Source of the DNA: Syntrophomonas zehnderi OL-4
GTDB taxonomy: Bacteria; Bacillota; Syntrophomonadia; Syntrophomonadales; Syntrophomonadaceae
NCBI RefSeq assembly: GCF_000983115.1
Contig: NZ_CGIH01000047.1
Coordinates: forward strand, 1-57,626
Reading direction: 5' to 3'
DNA: 57,626 nt
Part shown: positions 34,594 through 43,823 of the stretch, one piece after another
How positions within the stretch are numbered: the stretch's first letter is position 1
Layout: the number at the start of each line of letters is the position of its first letter
Translations under genes and position numbers: made by a program
The notes under the pieces: model-generated
Seen by the model: the letters and a program-made list of their open reading frames with translations, nothing else
What the model was told of the DNA's origin: nothing
Databases searched by the model: none

Positions 34594-35520
34594 ATGGCAG
34601 GAATACTGATATATAGTGATAAAACCCCTTACGCGCTGGAATTAGTAACGGCTGGACAAATAGTTGCCAAAGATCTGGGTTTGCCTCTGCAGGCGGTCAG
34701 TATCAATGATGCTGACCAGGCAGTTGAACTGGGTAAACGGGTTGAAGTTTATAAGATTGCAAATGATGACATTAACCTGGCCGATACGGCTGCGGTTGCT
34801 TCAGCCCTAAAACAGACTGCCGAACAGGTGTCTGCCAATATTATTTTACTGTCCTCCAACCGGCGGGGCAAAGAAGTTGCCGGAAGATTGGCCCAATCCT
34901 TGCAAGCCGGCTGCTTAAGTGATGTAAACAGCTTCACAATCAACAGCGGCAAAATTGAGTGCTCCCGTAATGCGTTAGGTGGAGCAACGGTCGCTGTGCA
35001 ACAGATTGAAACGGCTAATCAGGTTATTGCGATTATGCCCAAGGCCTTTGAAAAGGCTCCCGAAGGCAGCGGCAGCCTGCATGAGTTGACTGTAGAGGTA
35101 CGGCCCCGGATTAAAGTACTGGAGGTAAAACCCAAGGCCGGAGACAGTGTGGACATAGAAGCGGCCGACATCCTGGTGGCAGTTGGACAGGGCCTGGAAA
35201 ACCAAGGAGATCTGGCCAAGGTGGAAGCAATTGCCAAAGCCCTGGGAGGAGAGGTGGCTTGCTCCAAACCAATAGCCACCGATAAAAAATGGCTGTCTGA
35301 AGAAAGAATCATCGGCTTGTCCGGAAAGAAGTGCAAGCCTAGTTTGGCTATCGTAATGGGAATATCCGGGCAGGTGCAGTTTACGGTCGGTATTAGGGAT
35401 GCCAAAACCATTGTGGCCGTCAATAATGATGAAAATGCCGATATCATGCGTATGGCTGATTATATCATGGTGGCCGATTTGGAAGATGTACTGCCGGAGT
35501 TGATCCAGGCATTAAGCTAG
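34594..35520 (+). CDS. etfA: Electron-transfer flavoprotein alpha subunit (FixB type)
   Basis: 308 residues. The N-terminal domain is poorly conserved, as usual. The C-terminal FAD domain carries RNALGGATVAVQ, VAVGQGLENQGDL, the PSLAIVMGISGQVQFTVGI loop and VAVNNDENADIMRMADY, where the flavin is bound. It pairs with EtfB to accept electrons from the dehydrogenase at 31013. It ends the cluster before a terminator at 35546. Confidence 0.92.
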   Translation: MAGILIYSDKTPYALELVTAGQIVAKDLGLPLQAVSINDADQAVELGKRVEVYKIANDDINLADTAAVASALKQTAEQVSANIILLSSNRRGKEVAGRLAQSLQAGCLSDVNSFTINSGKIECSRNALGGATVAVQQIETANQVIAIMPKAFEKAPEGSGSLHELTVEVRPRIKVLEVKPKAGDSVDIEAADILVAVGQGLENQGDLAKVEAIAKALGGEVACSKPIATDKKWLSEERIIGLSGKKCKPSLAIVMGISGQVQFTVGIRDAKTIVAVNNDENADIMRMADYIMVADLEDVLPELIQALS

Positions 35521-35545
35521 ATTATGACAAGTGCATAAAGTTGAT

Positions 35546-35567
35546 AAAGAGGGAGAAATCCCTCTTT
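35546..35567 (+). terminator. Terminator of the fix/etf cluster
   Basis: Stem AAAGAGGGA with TCCCTCTTT and a 4-nt GAAA loop, followed by ACTTAAT. The T-run is short. Confidence 0.7.
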
Positions 35568-35747
35568 ACTTAATGGGAGGAAATAAATGCGGCTGGTGCG
35601 CTTATATTTCAGATATAGATAGGCTTTGCAGGCAATGGATTACACTTATTTATGAATTGTAGACTTGGCATCAGGAAAAACCACATTGATTTTTGGCACA
35701 GATATGCTTATAATTGTCCCCAAATAATGGGCGAAAGGAAAGTGGCA

Positions 35748-36431
35748 ATGGAAGTAGTTTATACCGGTAAAACCAAGGATGTTTATCGTCAGGAGGATGG
35801 CAATTTCCTGCTCAAATTCAAAGATGATGCCACCGGAACCAACGGTGTATTTGATCCTGGTTCCAATACGGTGGGGCTGACTATAGAAGGGGCAGGCCGA
35901 GCCGGTCTGCGTTTGACCAAGTTCTTTTTTGAAGTATTGCAAGAGCATAATATTCCCACCCACTACATTGATGCTGATATTGAAAAAGCAACCATGACTG
36001 TAAAGCCAGCCGTTCTTTTTGGCGATGGTCTGGAGGTAATTTGTCGGCTAAGAGCGGTTGGTAGCTTCTTGCGGCGTTATGGCGCTTATGCGCAGGAAGG
36101 ACAGCCCCTGGATTACTTTGTGGAGGTTACTTTAAAAGATGATGCGCGCGAGGATCCGCCTATAACCGAAGATGCACTGGATATGCTGGGAATCCTCTCC
36201 AAGGCTGAATATCAGATTCTAAAAGATCTTACCCGGCGGATTACGCAAGTGGTTGAAGCGGAATTGGCTAAAAAAGGCATTGAGCTTTATGATATCAAAT
36301 TTGAATTTGGACGGGTAGGTCCAGAACAGCAGATTGTACTGATCGATGAGATTTCCGGCGGCAATATGCGGGCTTTCAAGGATGGCAGGCATATTCAGCC
36401 CTTGGAACTGGAAGAACTCATGTTGGCGTAG
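35748..36431 (+). CDS. Divergent SAICAR synthetase paralogue
   Basis: 227 residues from the ATG at 35748, the first that gives the family start EVVYTGKTKDVYRQ. It has the SAICAR-synthetase fold (LLKFKDDATGTNGVFDP; YDIKFEFGRVG). It differs from the true PurC at 39588: the conserved DEISPD-x-x-R-x-W is replaced by DEISGGNMRAFKDG, and RNVIAGSL by RLRAVGSFLRRYG. ATP-grasp-like residues remain, so catalysis is likely, but the acceptor may not be CAIR. It sits alone, about 2 kb before the pur cluster, with its own terminator. Annotating it as purC would be misleading. Confidence 0.7.
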   Translation: MEVVYTGKTKDVYRQEDGNFLLKFKDDATGTNGVFDPGSNTVGLTIEGAGRAGLRLTKFFFEVLQEHNIPTHYIDADIEKATMTVKPAVLFGDGLEVICRLRAVGSFLRRYGAYAQEGQPLDYFVEVTLKDDAREDPPITEDALDMLGILSKAEYQILKDLTRRITQVVEAELAKKGIELYDIKFEFGRVGPEQQIVLIDEISGGNMRAFKDGRHIQPLELEELMLA

Positions 36432-36433
36432 AA

Positions 36434-36472
36434 AATTAAAACCGGAATCACTACGATTCCGGTTTTAATTAA
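36434..36472 (+). terminator. Terminator of the purC-like gene
   Basis: Perfect 16-bp stem AATTAAAACCGGAATC (36434-36449) with GATTCCGGTTTTAATT (36455-36470) and a 5-nt loop. It starts directly after the stop codon. Confidence 0.85.
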
Positions 36473-36489
36473 CTCCACCTTAAATTCGG

Positions 36490-36700
36490 AAATGGACGCC
36501 GATAACGCCGATTTTCGCGGTTTTAATAGACACAGATTACACAGATAAAACAGTTTTACACTTATTATGACCGAAGTTCATATCAGTAGTACCCGTAGGG
36601 CGCAACCCTGGCCCGTTTCACTGAGCGCCCGTGGTTAAATAATATCTATAAAAACCGCATAAATCCGTGTAAACCTGCGTTATCCGCGTCTATTTAATGA
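36490..36700. repeat. MITE-like copy of the dispersed intergenic repeat
   Basis: The left end 36494-36533 (GACGCCGATAACGCCGATTT) is repeated, inverted and with some changes, at 36653-36696. This gives a unit of about 210 bp with imperfect terminal inverted repeats. Inside is the module CAGTAGTACCCGTAGGG (36584-36600). Related sequence recurs near 42015, 46766 and 52424. No ORF is present. Confidence 0.65.
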
Positions 36701-36710
36701 GGGAGGAAAT

Positions 36711-37469
36711 ATGTGCCTGATTATTTTTGCCTACGATTATCATCCCCGCTATCGACTGGTGGTAGCTGCTAATCGAGATGAGTTTTACGAGCGTACCGCC
36801 CGGCCAGCCGCTTTTTGGCCGGATGAGCCTCTGATCCTGGCCGGCAGGGATCTAAAAGAGGGCGGAACCTGGATGGGGGTTACCAGAGAGGGGCGGTTTG
36901 CCGGTCTGACCAATTTCCGAGATCCTTCCAGTTATAAACCAGATGCTCCTTCCCGCGGGCACCTGGTTCAGAACTACCTGACCAGTCGGCTTGATCCTGA
37001 ATCTTTTATAGCCAATCTGGCAGATAAGGGGGCGGCGTATAACGGTTTTAATCTTTTAATGGGAACGTATGATTCATTATACTGCTTTTCCAACCGTGAT
37101 AAACAGCTATGCGAAATTGAGCCGGGCATTCATGGCCTAAGCAACGGACGTCTTAATGAGCCCTGGCCCAAAGTACGCCAAGGAATAAAAAAAATGGCCG
37201 ATTGCCTGCAGCAGGATTCTTGCACAGCGGAACCTTTGTTTAGGATTATGGCCGACCAGGAGCAGCCGCCCGACCAGGACTTACCCCGAACCGGTGTCAG
37301 CCTGGAAACTGAGAGGATGCTGTCCCCTGCTTTTGTAACAAGCCCCAGGTACGGTACCAGGGTCTCAACAGTTATACTGGCAGAACGAAGTCAGCGCATA
37401 CGCTTCTGGGAGCGCAGCTTTGTTCCGGGTAATCCGCATGATTTTAATGAAGTTCATTTCGAATTTTAA
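36711..37469 (+). CDS. NRDE-family (TANGO2-like) protein
   Basis: 252 residues. It starts MCLIIFAY with an N-terminal Cys at position 2. The family name motif is present as AANRDEFYERTARPA (about 20-34). GGTWMGVTREGRFAGLTNFRDP and the late GTRVSTVIL segment are also typical. NRDE proteins may be Ntn-hydrolase-like, with Cys2 as the nucleophile. The eukaryotic relative TANGO2 is linked to heme and lipid metabolism. GGGAGG site. Transcription probably starts inside the upstream repeat or reads through. Function unknown. Confidence 0.85.
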   Translation: MCLIIFAYDYHPRYRLVVAANRDEFYERTARPAAFWPDEPLILAGRDLKEGGTWMGVTREGRFAGLTNFRDPSSYKPDAPSRGHLVQNYLTSRLDPESFIANLADKGAAYNGFNLLMGTYDSLYCFSNRDKQLCEIEPGIHGLSNGRLNEPWPKVRQGIKKMADCLQQDSCTAEPLFRIMADQEQPPDQDLPRTGVSLETERMLSPAFVTSPRYGTRVSTVILAERSQRIRFWERSFVPGNPHDFNEVHFEF

Positions 37470-37495
37470 GAGGCACCAACTCCCTGCTGGGGTTG

Positions 37496-37524
37496 TTGAC
37501 ACCCCTGGAAAGCTCTGCTAATAT
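37496..37524 (+). promoter_or_regulatory. SigA promoter of the pur operon
   Basis: TTGACA (37496-37501), exactly 17 bp, then TAATAT (37519-37524). Predicted start is near 37531, just before the riboswitch. Confidence 0.75.
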
Positions 37525-37549
37525 CAAAATATATCGGGTATAATAATAT

Positions 37550-37696
37550 ATGAGCACGAAAGTGTGTCTAGGGTTCCGCGTGCAGAAGCATGGGCAGGAC
37601 CGAGTGACACAGGTGTTTTATAAAGCACTACACCGTATAGGGATAAAAGCCCAGGCGGACAGGTTTCGGTTGCGAAGCCATTCCGCTTGGGTTTTT
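37550..37696 (+). promoter_or_regulatory. ykkC-class riboswitch, probable PRPP type, with terminator
   Basis: Aptamer 37550-37660 has the ykkC conserved core TCTAGGGTTCCG, the P2 hairpin CGTGC-AGAA-GCATG, then GGACCGAGTGACAC, the P3 helix GGTGT/ACACC and the 3' element GGGATAAAAGCCC. The terminator pairs AAGCCCAGGCGGA (37647-37659) with TCCGCTTGGG, then TTTTT (37682-37696). The aptamer's conserved 3' element is part of the terminator stem, so ligand binding should prevent termination (an ON switch). Members before purine genes bind PRPP, and this one precedes purE. No guanine aptamer lies between aptamer and terminator. Confidence 0.8.
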
Positions 37697-37737
37697 ACAT
37701 TGGCAAAATAAGCAATTAACAAGGAGCGTGAAGATTA

Positions 37738-38262
37738 ATGGCCCGGATTGGGATAATAATGGGAAGTGATTCGGATTTGCCCATTATGAAAGATGCCTGT
37801 GATATACTGGATGAGTTTCAGGTGGATTATGATGTAACGGTTTGTTCAGCCCACCGGCTTCCCCATGAGACTGCCGAGTATGCCACCGGTGCTGAGGATC
37901 GGGGGTTGGAAGTAATTATCGCCGGAGCCGGAGGAGCAGCCCACTTGCCTGGGGTAATTGCCGCCTTTACTATTTTGCCGGTAATCGGCGTGCCTATTAA
38001 AACCAGTACGCTATCGGGAATTGATTCTTTGTATTCTATCGTCCAAATGCCCAAAGGGATTCCGGTTGCTACGGTAGCCATTAACGGAAGCGCCAATGCT
38101 GCTCTCTTGGCTCTGGAAATGCTGGCTTTAAAGGATACCGATATTAAAAACCAACTCCTTAAGTACCGTCAAAAGATGAGTGCTGAGGTTTTGCAAAAAG
38201 ATCAGCTCTTAAAAGAACTGGGGCATAGCAAATACTTAAAACAGAAGGAGGCCGGTTCATGA
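37738..38262 (+). CDS. purE: N5-CAIR mutase (PurE)
   Basis: 174 residues. The GSDSDLP loop (9-15) binds phosphate. [19 protein letters not shown] and the conserved [12 protein letters not shown] complete the active site. It moves the carboxyl group of N5-CAIR to form CAIR. A partner PurK is not in the window, so either it lies elsewhere or PurE uses CO2 directly. It is the first gene after the riboswitch and overlaps purB by 4 bp. Confidence 0.95.
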   Translation: MARIGIIMGSDSDLPIMKDACDILDEFQVDYDVTVCSAHRLPHETAEYATGAEDRGLEVIIAGAGGAAHLPGVIAAFTILPVIGVPIKTSTLSGIDSLYSIVQMPKGIPVATVAINGSANAALLALEMLALKDTDIKNQLLKYRQKMSAEVLQKDQLLKELGHSKYLKQKEAGS

Positions 38263-39554
38263 TAGCAAGGTATACTCTGCCTGAGATGGGGGCTATCTGG
38301 TCGGAAGAAGGCAAGTTGAACAACTGGCTTAAAATAGAAGTTGCTGCCTGTGAAGCTTGGGCCAGCCTCGGCAAGATACCTCCTGAAGCAGTTAAAACCA
38401 TTAAAGAACGGGCATGCTTTGATATTGATCGGGTTCGCGAAATCGAAGCTGAAGTAAGGCATGATGTGATTGCCTTCCTGACCAATGTGGGTGAATATGT
38501 AGGGGACGCTTCCAAGTATATTCACTTGGGGCTTACTTCCTCGGATATATTGGACACCGGTATTGCCATGCAGATGAGAGATTCCGCCGATATCATCCTG
38601 CTCAAACTGGAAAAACTTAAAGGGGTTATTAAAGAAAAAGCCCTGGAACACAAATATACCATGTGTATTGGCCGAACCCATGGGGTACACGGTGAACCGA
38701 CTACATTTGGTCTGAAAATGGCTCTGTGGTACACGGAAATGGAGCGCAATATAGAACGCTTAAAACAGGCTCGCGATATTATCTCCTATGGGGCGATATC
38801 AGGGGCTGTAGGCAATTTTGCCCACTTGGATCCCCGGGTGGAAGAGTATGTCTGTGAACAACTCAACCTCAAACCCTGTCTTGTTTCAACCCAGATTATT
38901 CAACGGGATCGCCACGCTGATTTTTTAACAAATCTGGCGGTTGTAGCCAGCTCGCTGGAAAAAATGGCTACCGAAATACGCAACCTGCAAAGAACCGATA
39001 TTCTGGAAGCCGAAGAGCCCTTTAAGAAAGGACAAAAAGGCTCCTCAGCCATGCCGCATAAACGCAATCCCATGATGAGTGAAAGAGTCGCTGGTTTATC
39101 CCGCATAATCAGAGGAAATGCCTTGGCTTCCCTGGAAAACGTATCTCTCTGGCATGAGCGGGATTTAACCCATTCATCGGTAGAGCGGGTAATAATACCG
39201 GATAGCTGTATCCTTCTGGACTATATGCTGGAAAAATTTACCGACATTATGGAAGGCCTGGTGGTATATGAAGCCAATATGGCAAAAAATATTGAGACTA
39301 CCCTAGGCCTGGTCTTTTCCCAACAGTTATTGCTGGTCTTGGTAGGAAAAGGACTTTTGCGGGAACAGGCATATAGTATGGTGCAGGGAAATGCCATGCG
39401 TAGTTGGCAGGAGAAGATCGATTTTAAGCAAATGGTTTTAAACGATAAAGAGATTATGAAGCTGATTTCAGTCGAGGAACTGGAACAGATTTTTGATTAT
39501 GGGATATATACTGCCAATGTGGATTATATATTTAAACGCTGTGGTTTGAGTTAA
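38259..39554 (+). CDS. purB: Adenylosuccinate lyase
   Basis: 431 residues of the fumarase/aspartase superfamily. The signature [12 protein letters not shown] (about 260-271) holds the catalytic serine loop. The [13 protein letters not shown] region and the [14 protein letters not shown] segment hold the acid and substrate His residues. It cleaves SAICAR and adenylosuccinate, two steps of purine synthesis. ATGA overlap with purE. Confidence 0.96.
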   Translation: MIARYTLPEMGAIWSEEGKLNNWLKIEVAACEAWASLGKIPPEAVKTIKERACFDIDRVREIEAEVRHDVIAFLTNVGEYVGDASKYIHLGLTSSDILDTGIAMQMRDSADIILLKLEKLKGVIKEKALEHKYTMCIGRTHGVHGEPTTFGLKMALWYTEMERNIERLKQARDIISYGAISGAVGNFAHLDPRVEEYVCEQLNLKPCLVSTQIIQRDRHADFLTNLAVVASSLEKMATEIRNLQRTDILEAEEPFKKGQKGSSAMPHKRNPMMSERVAGLSRIIRGNALASLENVSLWHERDLTHSSVERVIIPDSCILLDYMLEKFTDIMEGLVVYEANMAKNIETTLGLVFSQQLLLVLVGKGLLREQAYSMVQGNAMRSWQEKIDFKQMVLNDKEIMKLISVEELEQIFDYGIYTANVDYIFKRCGLS

Positions 39555-39587
39555 AGCCCGGTTTTTTTAATCTGAGGAGGGAATAAT

Positions 39588-40301
39588 ATGCAGGTAGGAG
39601 AATTTCTTTATGAAGGCAAAGCCAAACAAATCTTTGCCACTGACGATGCAAAGGTTGTTTTGATTAAATACAAAGATGATGCTACGGCTTTTGACGGGCA
39701 AAAGAAGGGAACGATTGTAAACAAAGGTATAATCAACAACCGGGTTTCCAACCTGCTTTTTCAGCTCCTGGAAAAGGAGGGTATCGAAACCCATTTCATC
39801 AAACAGCTTAATGAGCGCGATACCCTGGTTAAAAAACTGGCTATTATCCCCATAGAAGTGGTGGTCAGAAATGTAATTGCAGGTAGTCTCAGCCAGCGTA
39901 CTGGCAAAGCTGAAGGCGTTGAATTATCTGAGCCGGTAGTTGAGCTATATTATAAAAACGATGAACTGCATGACCCCATGATTAATGAGTACCATATACG
40001 GGTAATGGGCTGGGCAACTACGGAGCAGATTCAGGAAATGGATCGGCTGGCGCATGAAATTAATGCGGTGCTAAAACAATTCTATGATAGCATCGGTATT
40101 ATTTTGGTAGATTTTAAACTAGAGTTTGGACTTTACGAAGGCCGGGTGGTTCTGGGTGATGAAATTTCCCCGGATACCTGTCGCCTTTGGGACAAAGTGA
40201 GTCTGGAAAAACTGGACAAAGATCGTTTTCGCAGGGATATGGGCAAAGAAGCCGAAGCCTACCAGGAAGTCGTTAAAAGAATAGAAGCCGTTTTGGCGTA
40301 A
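39588..40301 (+). CDS. purC: SAICAR synthetase
   Basis: 237 residues with all family motifs: LYEGKAKQIF, YKDDATAFDG, VRNVIAGSLSQRTG, LVDFKLEFG and GDEISPDTCRLWD. It joins CAIR and aspartate using ATP. This is the normal purC, in contrast to the divergent copy at 35748. GGAGGG site, inside the operon. Confidence 0.96.
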   Translation: MQVGEFLYEGKAKQIFATDDAKVVLIKYKDDATAFDGQKKGTIVNKGIINNRVSNLLFQLLEKEGIETHFIKQLNERDTLVKKLAIIPIEVVVRNVIAGSLSQRTGKAEGVELSEPVVELYYKNDELHDPMINEYHIRVMGWATTEQIQEMDRLAHEINAVLKQFYDSIGIILVDFKLEFGLYEGRVVLGDEISPDTCRLWDKVSLEKLDKDRFRRDMGKEAEAYQEVVKRIEAVLA

Positions 40302-40347
40302 AGATGATGCGGTTTAGAGGTTCGGCAATCTAAGGGGAGGCTATAAT

Positions 40348-41775
40348 ATGTTTTTTGATCAAAGTGAAATGGTGTCTGGTACCGATAGTAAATGGAAAGA
40401 TGAATGTGGTGTTTTTGGGATTTTCATGAATAAGCCGCCCGCCAGCACCGATGCCGCCCGCAACACCTTTTACGGGCTGTATGCCTTGCAGCATCGCGGA
40501 CAGGAGAGTGCTGGCATTGCGGTTTCCGATGGGGACAGTATTAAGCTGCATAAAGGCATGGGGCTGGTTTCCGATGTCTTTAAAACCCGTCATATAGATG
40601 AACTGCCCGGGCATATAGCGATTGGCCATGTGCGTTATTCAACGACCGGAGGCAGCGCGGTAGTCAATGCACAACCCCTGGTGTTTCATTACCTGAATGG
40701 TATGGTGGCCCTGACCCACAACGGCAACTTAACCAATACCCTTGAACTGAGAAAACGATTGGCAACGTATGGCTCAGTTTTTCAGACAACGACTGATACT
40801 GAAGTAATTGCCAATCTCCTCGCCCGTTATTCCCAGGACAAGATGGAGGATGCCTTGGCCAAATGTATGATCGATATTAAAGGGGCTTTTGCGCTTATTA
40901 TTATGACTGAGGATCGTCTGGTAGGGGTTCGGGATCAAATGGGCATACGTCCTTTGTGTATCGGAAATTTAAATGGTGATTTTATACTGGCTTCGGAATC
41001 AGCAGCCTTGGACACCGTAGGAGCGAAGCTGGTTCGGGATGTTAAACCAGGAGAAATTATCGTAATTGACAAGGAGGGAATGCGTTCCCTGCAGGTCGTA
41101 CATTCCCCCCGGCAAGCCCACTGTATATTTGAATATATTTACTTCGCTCGTCCAGACAGCACCTTAGATGGCATAAATGTAAACCGAGCCCGCCGCGAAC
41201 TGGGCAAACAATTAGCCCGCGAATGCAAAATTGAGGCAGATATTGTTATTGCCGTACCGGATTCAGGAACAGCGGCTGCTCTGGGATATTCGGAAACTTC
41301 CGGTTTGCCTTTTGAAGAAGGGCTTATGAAAAACCGCTATATTGGCCGCACCTTTATTCAGCCTACCCAGCAGATGCGTGAACTGGGAGTAAGGTTGAAA
41401 CTCAATGCCGTTCCCGAGGTCGTGGCCGGCAAACGGGTCGTAATGGTAGATGATTCCATTGTGCGGGGAACGACCAGCAAAAAAATTGTGCAGATGCTGC
41501 GCAATGCTGGTGCAGCTGAAGTGCACATGGTGGTGGCATCGCCTCCCACCAAGTTTTCCTGTTATTACGGAATAGATACTTCCCGTCAGGAAGAACTTAT
41601 TGCCAACATCATGAGTAATGAGCAGATAAAAGAGTTTATCGGGGCGGATAGCCTGCACTATATCAGCATGGAGGGGATGTTTGCCGCCCTAAAAAATGAT
41701 GCCGACAATTATTGTGCAGCCTGTTTCAGCGGGAAATATCCAGCCGGCATAGAAGCGACTCGGATAAACAATTAA
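40348..41775 (+). CDS. purF: Amidophosphoribosyltransferase
   Basis: 475 residues. The nucleophile is C20 (DECGVFGIF) after a 19-residue propeptide that is probably removed. Glutaminase motifs LYALQHRGQESAGI and RYSTTG follow, and the PRPP loop is VVMVDDSIVRGTTS (about 360-373). C456 and C459 in NYCAACFSG match the C-terminal ligand pair of the Bacillus-type [4Fe-4S] cluster, so the enzyme is probably oxygen-sensitive. First committed step of purine synthesis. Confidence 0.96.
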   Translation: MFFDQSEMVSGTDSKWKDECGVFGIFMNKPPASTDAARNTFYGLYALQHRGQESAGIAVSDGDSIKLHKGMGLVSDVFKTRHIDELPGHIAIGHVRYSTTGGSAVVNAQPLVFHYLNGMVALTHNGNLTNTLELRKRLATYGSVFQTTTDTEVIANLLARYSQDKMEDALAKCMIDIKGAFALIIMTEDRLVGVRDQMGIRPLCIGNLNGDFILASESAALDTVGAKLVRDVKPGEIIVIDKEGMRSLQVVHSPRQAHCIFEYIYFARPDSTLDGINVNRARRELGKQLARECKIEADIVIAVPDSGTAAALGYSETSGLPFEEGLMKNRYIGRTFIQPTQQMRELGVRLKLNAVPEVVAGKRVVMVDDSIVRGTTSKKIVQMLRNAGAAEVHMVVASPPTKFSCYYGIDTSRQEELIANIMSNEQIKEFIGADSLHYISMEGMFAALKNDADNYCAACFSGKYPAGIEATRINN

Positions 41776-42045
41776 ATTGATATGCCTGGCATATTAACCC
41801 AGCAGGGCGCAAGGAAACAACCATCCTGAAAATCGTTACGTTATACGGATGGAAAAGCTCTGCTTTTCACCGGAAGCTATAGTTTCCGCAAACTTACGAG
41901 GCAGATAATCGCAAGTTGTCCTGTCTTTAACATAACCGATAATGGGTTTCCCAGCGGAAGCTGAAACATCACCCTACGGGCACTACTGATATGTTTTATA
42001 ATTAAGGTTGCCGAGTTAATACGCGTTATCCGCGTCTGTAAAAAA
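41776..42045. repeat. Intergenic repeat modules between purF and purM
   Basis: The 298-bp gap has no gene. It holds inverted copies of the dispersed family: a hairpin CGGAAGCTATAGTTTCCG (41871-41888), CAGCGGAAGCTG (41952-41963), ACCCTACGGGCACTACTGAT (41971-41990) and ACGCGTTATCCGCGTCTGT (42021-42039). Confidence 0.6.
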
Positions 42046-42073
42046 CATTAATGTTAAAACCAGGAGGTTCTAT

Positions 42074-43111
42074 ATGGAAAACGAAGGATTGACTTATAAA
42101 AAAGCCGGGGTAGATATCGATGCCGCCAATTACTCCGTGGATTTGATCAAGAAGTGGGTAGGCCGTACCAAAAGGCCGGAAGTGCTGGCGGATATAGGTT
42201 CCTTCGGGGGTTTTTTTGCTCTAAATAATCAAAAGTATAGGGAACCGGTGCTGGTATCAGGCACCGATGGGGTAGGGACTAAATTGCGGATTGCCCAAAT
42301 GATGGGGATTCATCACACAGTGGGTATAGATCTGGTGGCAATGTGTGTCAATGATATTCTGGTTCATGGGGCAGAGCCTCTGTTTTTTCTGGATTATATT
42401 GCGATAGGCAAGCTCCAGCCTGAACTGGTGGAAGCTTTAGTACAGGGCGTCAGCGAAGGTTGTGTGCAGGCCGGGTGTGCCCTAATTGGGGGGGAAACCG
42501 CTGAAATGCCCGGCTTTTATAAAGAGGATGAATATGACCTGGCCGGCTTTACAGTCGGGGTGGTTGATAAAGGCAAGTTGATTAACGGGGACGCCATTGA
42601 AGAGGGGGACGTCCTGATCGGTCTGCCTTCTTCCGGCATCCACTCTAACGGATACTCCCTGGCGCGCCAAGCCTTGCTGGGAGAAGCCGGATTAAAGCTT
42701 GATGATCAGCTTGACGAACTGGAAAAGAGTCTGGGCGAAGAACTGCTGACACCTACCCGTATTTATGTTCCCTCCGTATTGGCTTTGCTGGAAGAGACAA
42801 ATGTGAAAGGAATGGCTCATATCACCGGAGGCGGCATTGCTGAAAACCTGCAAAGAAGCATTCCGCCGGGATTGGGGGCAGAAATCGATTCTGCCGCCAT
42901 TAATACCCCGGCGATTTTTAAACTCATCCAAGCCCGAGGACGGGTACCACGTGAGGAGATGTTTAAGACATTTAATATGGGAATAGGCTTTATTATCGCC
43001 CTTGCTCCACAGCAACTTGATAAAGCGTTAAATTGCTTGCGCGTTAAAGGAGAAAAGCCTATAATGATTGGAAAGATTACTGCCCAATCTGCGGAGGTCG
43101 TGATTAGATAA
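42074..43111 (+). CDS. purM: Phosphoribosylformylglycinamidine cyclo-ligase
   Basis: 345 residues. GTDGVGTKL and the [20 protein letters not shown] segment form the ATP site. [11 protein letters not shown] and the late THITGGG-type motif ([13 protein letters not shown]) are present. It closes the imidazole ring to give AIR. It overlaps purN by 1 bp. Confidence 0.96.
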   Translation: MENEGLTYKKAGVDIDAANYSVDLIKKWVGRTKRPEVLADIGSFGGFFALNNQKYREPVLVSGTDGVGTKLRIAQMMGIHHTVGIDLVAMCVNDILVHGAEPLFFLDYIAIGKLQPELVEALVQGVSEGCVQAGCALIGGETAEMPGFYKEDEYDLAGFTVGVVDKGKLINGDAIEEGDVLIGLPSSGIHSNGYSLARQALLGEAGLKLDDQLDELEKSLGEELLTPTRIYVPSVLALLEETNVKGMAHITGGGIAENLQRSIPPGLGAEIDSAAINTPAIFKLIQARGRVPREEMFKTFNMGIGFIIALAPQQLDKALNCLRVKGEKPIMIGKITAQSAEVVIR

Positions 43112-43743
43112 TGGAAAGAATCATAGAACCACAATGTTTGCAGTTGGCAGTTATGGCTTCAGGGCGTGGCAGCAATTTTGCAGCTATACAGGAAGCCATT
43201 GAAAATGGCCAACTAAACGCCCAAATCAAAATATTAATCAGTGACAAGGAATATGCGCAAGCACTCAAAATAGCTGAGCAGGCTGGTATTACCGCTTGTT
43301 TTATTGATCCACGGAAGTTTAATGATAAAGCCGCCTATGAAACGGAAATCGTAAAAAAACTTCATGAAAACAATGTTGACATTTTAGTTCTGGCCGGCTT
43401 TATGCGCTTAGTGGGGCCGGTGTTGCTAAATGCCTTCCCCCGGAGAATACTAAATATTCATCCGGCTCTGTTGCCTTCGTTCCCGGGTTTGCATGCCCAG
43501 CGACAGGCAGTCGATTATGGGGTGAAATTCAGCGGTTGCACCGTTCATTTGGTAGATGATGGGGTTGATACAGGCCTAATTATTGCTCAGGCAGTCGTGC
43601 CGGTTTTACCGGATGATAACGAGGATACCTTGGCAGAACGTATCCTCGTTGAAGAACACAGATTATACCCGCAGGTATTGCAATGGATCGCGGCAGGCAA
43701 GGTGTTTATTGACGGATCAAGATCTATTGTTAAGGACTGTTAA
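43111..43743 (+). CDS. purN: Phosphoribosylglycinamide formyltransferase
   Basis: 210 residues. Phosphate loop ASGRGSNFAAI (about 15-25). The catalytic Asn-His pair is in ILNIHPALLPSFPGLHAQ (112-129), and the Asp is in HLVDDGVDTGLII. It uses 10-formyltetrahydrofolate to formylate GAR. Its start shares a base with the purM stop. Confidence 0.95.
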   Translation: MERIIEPQCLQLAVMASGRGSNFAAIQEAIENGQLNAQIKILISDKEYAQALKIAEQAGITACFIDPRKFNDKAAYETEIVKKLHENNVDILVLAGFMRLVGPVLLNAFPRRILNIHPALLPSFPGLHAQRQAVDYGVKFSGCTVHLVDDGVDTGLIIAQAVVPVLPDDNEDTLAERILVEEHRLYPQVLQWIAAGKVFIDGSRSIVKDC

Positions 43744-43823
43744 GCAAAGGTACTGCTTGAAACCCGTAACATACATATTGCAGACATACAGCTATGAACA
43801 ACAAGCAGAAGGGGTTGACAATT

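Noticed and set aside
36434-36472. CRISPR-like repeat in the AT/GC-rich palindromes of the intergenic regions
   Set aside because: No regularly spaced direct repeats with unique spacers anywhere in the window. The palindromes are terminators or dispersed repeats.
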